Below, piece by piece: positions 59,765-64,000 of a stretch of DNA of 64,000 nt. The stretch is taken from NCBI RefSeq assembly GCF_000196675.2, contig NC_015312.1, positions 124,001 to 188,000 of the forward strand, read 5' to 3'. Each line of letters opens with the position of its first letter. Position 1 is the stretch's first letter. The notes beneath the pieces were generated by a model. The model saw nothing but the letters and a program-made list of their open reading frames with translations, did no database searches and had not been told where the DNA came from. Both the position numbers and the translations under genes were made by a program. This stretch comes from Pseudonocardia benzenivorans CB1190 (GTDB taxonomy: Bacteria > Actinomycetota > Actinomycetes > Mycobacteriales > Pseudonocardiaceae).

Positions 59765-60451
59765 ATGACGGAGGGAACGCCCGGCGACGAGCGGCCGGAC
59801 GCGAGTGGCGAGCAGCCGGCGCAGCAGCCGCCGGAGTCGGAGGGACGCCTGGGTCCAGGGCCGGGCCCGGGTCCGGACGGGCCGACGCGCCGCGGCCGGA
59901 TGAGCTTCCAGGACGAGTCCACCACGCCCCGTGAACCCACGCTCGCCGAGGCGCGCGCCCGTCAGCAGGCCGAACGCCGCCGTCGCGAGGAAGCGTCGGC
60001 CAAGTACGCCGCCGAGCAGGCGAAGAACAAGAAGCGCAAGCGGATCCTCATCGGCACCGGGGTCACGGTCGGGGTCGTCGCGGTGATCGCCATCGGCTAC
60101 GCGATCTCGAACAGCAACGACGAGGTCGAGGCGCGCTGCGTCGACGCGAACAACGTCGTCGTCGACGACAGCAACTGCGTCACCCCCGCGTCGAACAACA
60201 CCGGCTACCACGGCGGCGGCTTCTTCCCGATCTTCATCGGGGCCGGCGGCGGCCAGTACCACTACAACTACGGCGGCACCGGCAACGTCGGCCAGGTCGC
60301 GTCGGGCGGGACGACCGTCGTCCCCAAGGACTCGACGACGGTGAAGAGCGGCACCTCCGGCAAGACCATCTCGCGCGGCGGGTTGGGCGTCTCCAGCGGC
60401 AGCGGCAAGGGCTCGAGCGGCGGTTCGTCCGGCGGGAGCAGCGGGTCGTAG
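59765..60451 (+). CDS. DUF1190/YgiB-like single-span protein of the ATP-grasp module
   Basis: A 228-residue protein. Residues 1-85 are charged and Gln/Arg-rich; a membrane helix lies at 95-115 (ILIGTGVTVGVVAVIAIGYAI). The outer part begins DEVEARCVDANNVVVDDSNC, matching the DUF1190 (YgiB/YjfM) pattern of paired Cys and DANN-DD residues. A Gly/Tyr-rich part and a C-terminus SRGGLGVSSGSG typical of the family follow. Function unknown. It is followed without a gap by the ATP-grasp gene, and TACGGT lies 17 bases before the ATG. Confidence 0.75.
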   Translation: MTEGTPGDERPDASGEQPAQQPPESEGRLGPGPGPGPDGPTRRGRMSFQDESTTPREPTLAEARARQQAERRRREEASAKYAAEQAKNKKRKRILIGTGVTVGVVAVIAIGYAISNSNDEVEARCVDANNVVVDDSNCVTPASNNTGYHGGGFFPIFIGAGGGQYHYNYGGTGNVGQVASGGTTVVPKDSTTVKSGTSGKTISRGGLGVSSGSGKGSSGGSSGGSSGS

Positions 60452-61618
60452 ATGCGCAGGGAACGATCGACGCCGCGCCCGGGCTGGCAGCAGACCGTCG
60501 AGAGCCAGGGCATGGTCTACGGCACCCCGGGCCGTGGCGAGGGCGGCACCGCCCGCCCGTACTGGGACGAGTCGGTGCACTACGTCTTCGAGATGGACGA
60601 GATCCTCTCGCTCGAGGCCGACGTCGAGCTGCTCCACTCGATGTGCCTCGACGCGGTCGACCACGTCGTCACCACGGAGCGGTTCCGCGACTTCGCGCTG
60701 CCCGAGTGGTCGTGGCAGGCCGTCGCCGACTCGTGGAAGCGGCACGACCCGCACGTCTACGGCCGGTTCGACCTGCGCTACGACGGGTCCGGCCCCGCGA
60801 AGCTGCTGGAGTACAACGCCGACACCCCGACGACGCTGCTCGAGGCGTCGATCCTGCAGTGGTACTGGCTCAAGGACACCCACCCCGACGACGACCAGTG
60901 GAACTCCCTGCACGAGAAGCTCGTCGAGCGCTGGGGTGAGATCCGGTCGAGCCTGCCCACCTCGGAGGTGCACTTCACCTGGTCGGGCTCGGACACCACG
61001 GGCGAGGACCACGTCACCGTCGGGTACCTGCAGGAGACCGCGGCCGAGGCCGGCATCGACACCGTCGGGCTGGCGATCGAGGACATCGGCTGGGACGTGA
61101 CGCTCGACAGGTTCGTCGACCTCGCCGAGGCGCCGATGAACGCCGTCTTCAAGCTCTATCCCTGGGAGTGGGCCCTCACCGACGAGTTCGGCAAGCACGT
61201 CGCCCGCAGCCTGCCGGACACGCTGTGGATCGAGCCGCTGTGGAAGTCGTTGCTGTCCAACAAGGCGCTGCTCGCGATCCTGTGGGAGATGTACCCCGGG
61301 CACCCGAACCTGCTGCCCGCCTACCTGCAGAACCCCGGCCTGCTCACCGAGTACGTCAAGAAGCCGCTGCTGGGCCGGGAAGGGGCGAACGTCTCGATCG
61401 TGTCACCCGGCAGCGAGGTGTCCACCGGTGGCGTGTACGGCGAGGAAGGATACGTCTACCAGCTTTTCGACCCGTTGCCGCAGTTCGACGGGTTCCGTCC
61501 CGCACTGGGCGCGTGGGTGGTCGGTGACACCTCGGCCGGGCTCGGGATTCGCGAGACCGTCGGGCTGGTGACCGACGACGGCGCGGCGTTCGTCCCGCAC
61601 CGCATCCCCGAGTCCTGA
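60452..61618 (+). CDS. Glutathionylspermidine-synthase-like ATP-grasp ligase
   Basis: A 388-residue protein matching the GSP synthetase domain of YgiC/YjfC. YGRFDLRYDG, LLEYNADTPTTLLEASILQWYW, IEPLWKSLLSNKALLAILWE and KPLLGREGANVSIV carry the ATP and magnesium-binding residues. The closing AWVVGDTSAGLGIRE is family-typical. The family forms amide bonds between peptide-like acids and amines, but these stand-alone versions have no confirmed substrate. The ATG starts right at the previous stop; DUF350 follows 23 bases later. A membrane stress role is inferred from Psp-linked relatives. Confidence 0.92.
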   Translation: MRRERSTPRPGWQQTVESQGMVYGTPGRGEGGTARPYWDESVHYVFEMDEILSLEADVELLHSMCLDAVDHVVTTERFRDFALPEWSWQAVADSWKRHDPHVYGRFDLRYDGSGPAKLLEYNADTPTTLLEASILQWYWLKDTHPDDDQWNSLHEKLVERWGEIRSSLPTSEVHFTWSGSDTTGEDHVTVGYLQETAAEAGIDTVGLAIEDIGWDVTLDRFVDLAEAPMNAVFKLYPWEWALTDEFGKHVARSLPDTLWIEPLWKSLLSNKALLAILWEMYPGHPNLLPAYLQNPGLLTEYVKKPLLGREGANVSIVSPGSEVSTGGVYGEEGYVYQLFDPLPQFDGFRPALGAWVVGDTSAGLGIRETVGLVTDDGAAFVPHRIPES

Positions 61619-61641
61619 TCCCGCTCCCCGGAAGGAACACA

Positions 61642-62094
61642 ATGACCGCCCTGTTGGCCCTCGAGCCGGGGTTCTTCTCGACCGTCGGCCGCGGCATCGG
61701 CGCGATCCTGCTGTACGCGCTCATCGGTCTGCTGCTGATGCTGCTCGGTTTCTGGGCGATCGACCTCACGACGCCCGGCAAGCTCAACCGGATGGTCCGC
61801 GACGGCCTGCCGAACGCGGTGATCGTCACCGCGGCGGGCATGGTGAGCATGGCGCTGATCGTCGTCACGGCGATCTGGAGCGTCTCCGGTGCGCTCGCCG
61901 AGGGCCTGCTGGCCTCGTTGATCTTCGGCCTCGTCGGGATCATCGCGCAGGTGCTCGCGGTCCGGCTGCTGGAGTGGGTGACGGGCATCGACATCGGCGC
62001 GGTCCTCGCGGCGCCCGACGTCCGGCCGCAGGCGTGGGTCGTCGCCGCCGCGCACATCGGGCTGGGTCTGGTCGTCGCGGTCGCGATCCTGTAG
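61642..62094 (+). CDS. DUF350 membrane protein (YjfL-like)
   Basis: A 150-residue four-span protein with two repeated two-helix DUF350 units (IGAILLYALIGLLLMLLGFW, AVIVTAAGMVSMALIVVTAI; GLLASLIFGLVGIIAQVLAV, AWVVAAAHIGLGLVVAVAIL). The short loop DLTTPGKLNRMVRDGL is family-conserved. E. coli YjfL is encoded beside YjfM (DUF1190) and YjfC (ATP-grasp), the same trio as here. Function unknown. GGAAGGA lies six bases before the ATG, so it is in the same operon. Confidence 0.88.
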   Translation: MTALLALEPGFFSTVGRGIGAILLYALIGLLLMLLGFWAIDLTTPGKLNRMVRDGLPNAVIVTAAGMVSMALIVVTAIWSVSGALAEGLLASLIFGLVGIIAQVLAVRLLEWVTGIDIGAVLAAPDVRPQAWVVAAAHIGLGLVVAVAIL

Positions 62095-62132
62095 CCCGTC
62101 CCGGCGGCCCGGACCCCACGTACGCTGTCGGG

Positions 62133-62981
62133 GTGCAGGCACCCCGGCTCGTCGCGACCGACGTCGACGGGACCCTGCTCGACCCCGAGCTGCGGGTCAC
62201 CCCGCGCACCGCGGTCGCGGTCCGCGACTACGTCGCGGGTGGCGGCGAGTTCGTGCTGGTCACGGGGCGGCCGCCGCGGTGGATCCCGCCCGTCGCCGCG
62301 CAGCTGACGGCGGTGCGCCTCGCGGTGTGTGCCAACGGCGCCGTGCTGTACGACGTGGTCGCCGACCGGGTGCTCGACGCCCACGAGATCGACCCGGCGA
62401 CGCTCGGCTTCCTCGCCGAGGCCGTCGCGGAGACGTTGCCCGGCGCCGGAATCGCGGTCGAGCGCGTCGGCGTGGGCGGGCACGGCGACCAGGCCGGGGC
62501 CTTCCTCGCCGAGGCCGACTACCGGCACGCCTGGAAGGGCGACGACAGCGACCGCATCCCACGCGCCGAGCTGCTCTCCCGGCCGGCCGTGAAGCTGCTG
62601 GTCAGGGCGCACGGCATGACGAGCGAACAGATGGTCGCCGCGCTGACGCCCGTCGTGGGGGACGCCGTCGACCTGACGTTCTCGCACTCAGGTGGGCTGG
62701 TCGAGGCGTCGTCGCCGGGGATCACGAAGGCCACCGGGCTGGCGGAGGTCGCGGGGTCGGCGGGGATCGAGGCCGCGGGCATCGTCGCGTTCGGGGACAT
62801 GCCCAACGACATCGAGATGCTGCGGTGGGCCGGGCACGGCGTCGCGATGGCCAACGCGCACCCGGACCTGCTGGCCGTCGCCGACGAGGTCACCGCCGCG
62901 AACACCGACGACGGCGTCGCCCAGGTGCTCGAACGCTGGGCGCCGTCGGGCGACACGGACCTCCCCGACAAGGCCGGGTAA
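62133..62981 (+). CDS. HAD-IIB (Cof-like) hydrolase
   Basis: A 282-residue phosphatase. Motif I VATDVDGTLLDPE, Thr in LVTGRPPRW, Lys in ALLSRPAVKLLV, and motif IV VAFGDMPNDIEMLRWAG with the IIB-type cap between motifs II and III. Sugar or cofactor phosphates are the usual substrates; here unknown. GTG 62,133 is six bases after TACGCT (leaderless). It precedes the arabinan precursor genes. Confidence 0.92.
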   Translation: MQAPRLVATDVDGTLLDPELRVTPRTAVAVRDYVAGGGEFVLVTGRPPRWIPPVAAQLTAVRLAVCANGAVLYDVVADRVLDAHEIDPATLGFLAEAVAETLPGAGIAVERVGVGGHGDQAGAFLAEADYRHAWKGDDSDRIPRAELLSRPAVKLLVRAHGMTSEQMVAALTPVVGDAVDLTFSHSGGLVEASSPGITKATGLAEVAGSAGIEAAGIVAFGDMPNDIEMLRWAGHGVAMANAHPDLLAVADEVTAANTDDGVAQVLERWAPSGDTDLPDKAG

Positions 62982-62993
62982 AGGCGTCGCGCG

Positions 62994-62999
62994 TAGCAT
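62994..62999 (+). promoter_or_regulatory. -10 element upstream of the PAP2 phosphatase gene
   Basis: TAGCAT lies 68 bases before the GTG and is followed by a leader with the AGGAGG ribosome site near 63,053. It separates the PAP2-UbiA pair from the HAD gene. Confidence 0.4.
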
Positions 63000-63067
63000 C
63001 GGCCGCCGGAACACACCCGCCGAGCAGCGCCGCCGACCCAGCCGTGGCGCACAGGAGGCCCCGAACC

Positions 63068-63715
63068 GTGGCCGAGCCCGTCGTCCGTCCGGGCGTCACC
63101 GAGCCCGCCCAGCCCGTCCCGTCGCAGCCCGTCCCGTCCCAGCCCGTCTCGTCGCAGCCCGCGCCGTCGCCGCGCGCCCTCGCCGTCGTCCCCGACCCGT
63201 CGACGCGGTCCGCCGAGGTCCGCATCCTCAACGCGGTGCAGTCCGCGATCGCGACGCCGGCGGTGGTGGGCGTCGCCCGCGGCATGTCGCTGTTCGGCGA
63301 GCACGCCGCCGGCTGGCTGGCGCTCGGTCTCGTCGGCGCGGCGGTCGACCGCGACCGCCGTCGCGACTGGCTCGGGGCCGCCGCGGGCGTCGCCGCCGCG
63401 CACGGGGCGTCGATCGCGGTGAAGCGCGTCGTCCGCCGCCGCCGCCCGGACGACCCCTCGGTCCGCGTGCTCGTCGGCACGCCCAGCCGGCTGAGCTTCC
63501 CGTCGGCGCACGCGACGTCGACCACCGCTGCCGCGGTGCTCTACGGCGGCCTGCTGGCCCGGCCGCTCGTGCCCGTCCTGGTCCCGCCGATGGCGCTGTC
63601 GCGGCTGGTCCTGGGCGTGCACTTCCCGTCCGACGTGCTCGTCGGCTCCGCGCTGGGCGCGGGCGTCGCGAGCGGGGTGCGGGCGTGGCTGCGGCGACGG
63701 GCGGGGGCGCGATGA
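63068..63715 (+). CDS. PAP2-type phosphatase, decaprenylphosphoryl-5-phosphoribose phosphatase-like
   Basis: A 215-residue PAP2 enzyme. A Pro-rich start (VPSQPVPSQPVSSQPAPS) precedes the PAP2 motifs KRVVRRRRPDD (Lys-x6-Arg-Pro), SRLSFPSAHATST (Ser-x-His) and LGVHFPSDVLVGSALGAG (His-x3-Asp). The arrangement with a UbiA-type enzyme directly downstream matches mycobacterial Rv3807c-Rv3806c, which make decaprenylphosphoryl-ribose for arabinan synthesis. AGGAGG is nine bases before the GTG. Confidence 0.88.
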   Translation: MAEPVVRPGVTEPAQPVPSQPVPSQPVSSQPAPSPRALAVVPDPSTRSAEVRILNAVQSAIATPAVVGVARGMSLFGEHAAGWLALGLVGAAVDRDRRRDWLGAAAGVAAAHGASIAVKRVVRRRRPDDPSVRVLVGTPSRLSFPSAHATSTTAAAVLYGGLLARPLVPVLVPPMALSRLVLGVHFPSDVLVGSALGAGVASGVRAWLRRRAGAR

Positions 63716-63740
63716 CCGGCACCGAGCGGGTGGGCAGGCG

Positions 63741-64000
63741 ATGACCAGCACCGACACGCCGCCCACCGCCGCACCGGCGGTCCGGAGCCCCGCGAACGTC
63801 GGCCTCGGCCTGCTGCGGACGATGCGGCCGAAGCAGTGGGTCAAGAACGTCCTGGTGCTGGCGGCGCCCTTCGCGGCCGGCGACCTCTTCGACGGCCGCT
63901 CGGCCTACCACCTCGCCGTCGCGTTCGTGACGTTCTCGCTGGCCGCGTCGGCGGTCTACCTGGTCAACGACGCCAACGACGTCGAGGCCGACCGGGCCCA
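63741..64000 (+). CDS. ubiA: UbiA family decaprenyl-phosphate phosphoribosyltransferase (partial)
   Basis: The first 86 residues of a UbiA prenyltransferase: LLRTMRPKQWVKNVLVLAAPFAAG is the characteristic opening, and NDANDVEADRA is the first Asp-rich NDxxDxxxDR motif. This matches Rv3806c-type decaprenyl-phosphate 5-phosphoribosyltransferase, which starts arabinan donor synthesis. It runs off the window edge. ATG 63,741 follows the PAP2 stop by 25 bases. Confidence 0.9.
   Translation, partial: MTSTDTPPTAAPAVRSPANVGLGLLRTMRPKQWVKNVLVLAAPFAAGDLFDGRSAYHLAVAFVTFSLAASAVYLVNDANDVEADRA

Noticed and set aside
63712-63744. A tiny open frame ATG...TGA overlapping the PAP2 stop and UbiA start
   Set aside because: Only ten codons, with no ribosome site of its own. 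More likely chance overlap than a leader peptide.

Overview
The window is very GC-rich, with strong G/C at third codon positions, many GTG starts and many 1-4 base gene overlaps. It looks like a chromosomal segment of a high-GC actinomycete. Gene content fits a Pseudonocardiaceae member, Pseudonocardia being my best guess: the pknB-pknA-pbpA-rodA-pstP-fhaB-fhaA cluster followed by tRNA-Leu, genes of the propane-monooxygenase type, and a mycobacterial-type decaprenylphosphoryl-ribose pair. The genus is inferred, not demonstrated. No phage, insertion sequence, CRISPR array or rRNA was found.

Positions 1-11,541 hold the conserved, usually origin-proximal cell-wall and growth-control operon. It is read on the minus strand as fhaA, fhaB, pstP, rodA, pbpA, pknA, pknB and a trpG/pabA-type amidotransferase that leaves the window. 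A tRNA-Leu(CAG) lies just upstream on the other strand. Positions 11,592-17,554 are a mixed set of small enzymes: a uridine-kinase-like protein with a lost P-loop, DUF2630, a carboxymuconolactone-decarboxylase-like protein, an IclR regulator, an F420/flavin luciferase-like oxidoreductase, a MetE-like methyltransferase, a SAM methyltransferase and a haloacid-dehalogenase-like protein. Positions 17,635-25,798 look catabolic. They hold a DUF59 protein, an amidohydrolase and a zinc alcohol dehydrogenase of the kind found beside propane/MimABCD monooxygenases (the monooxygenase itself is absent), then SnoaL-like, acyl-CoA ligase, thioesterase-like, NAD(P)-binding and flavoprotein disulfide oxidoreductase genes.

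Positions 25,819-28,804 are a copper locus (CopD, CopC, YcnI-like). Next come a coiled-coil protein, a RecB/RNase H-fold nuclease, UDP-glucose dehydrogenase, a fragment of msrA and an Ogt-type DNA repair protein. Positions 33,893-38,117 are a MarR-MFS-YceI operon in which both the exporter and the YceI protein carry carboxypeptidase-regulatory-like domains. Positions 39,002-48,682 contain an Nei-type glycosylase, a LytS/LytTR two-component system interrupted by an SppA-like peptidase, and a small-subunit-like membrane protein followed by two tandem sodium:solute (acetate/pyruvate-type) symporters. Positions 48,734-59,638 are mostly conserved housekeeping or hypothetical genes, including pheA, a phosphoglycerate-mutase-like phosphatase, an HExxH metallopeptidase, a septum-formation-family protein and a DUF2470 gene with a near-consensus IdeR/DmdR iron box.

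Positions 59,765-62,094 form a compact DUF1190-like / glutathionylspermidine-synthase-like ATP-grasp / DUF350 operon, which I consider the most interesting poorly characterised system here. The window ends in a HAD hydrolase, a PAP2 phosphatase and the start of a UbiA-family decaprenyl-phosphate phosphoribosyltransferase (arabinan precursor synthesis).

Two genome-style signals recur. Many genes have a TANNNT -10 element only 6-8 bases before the start codon (apparent leaderless mRNAs). Most convergent gene pairs are separated by near-perfect palindromes, several of which contain the stop codons of both genes.
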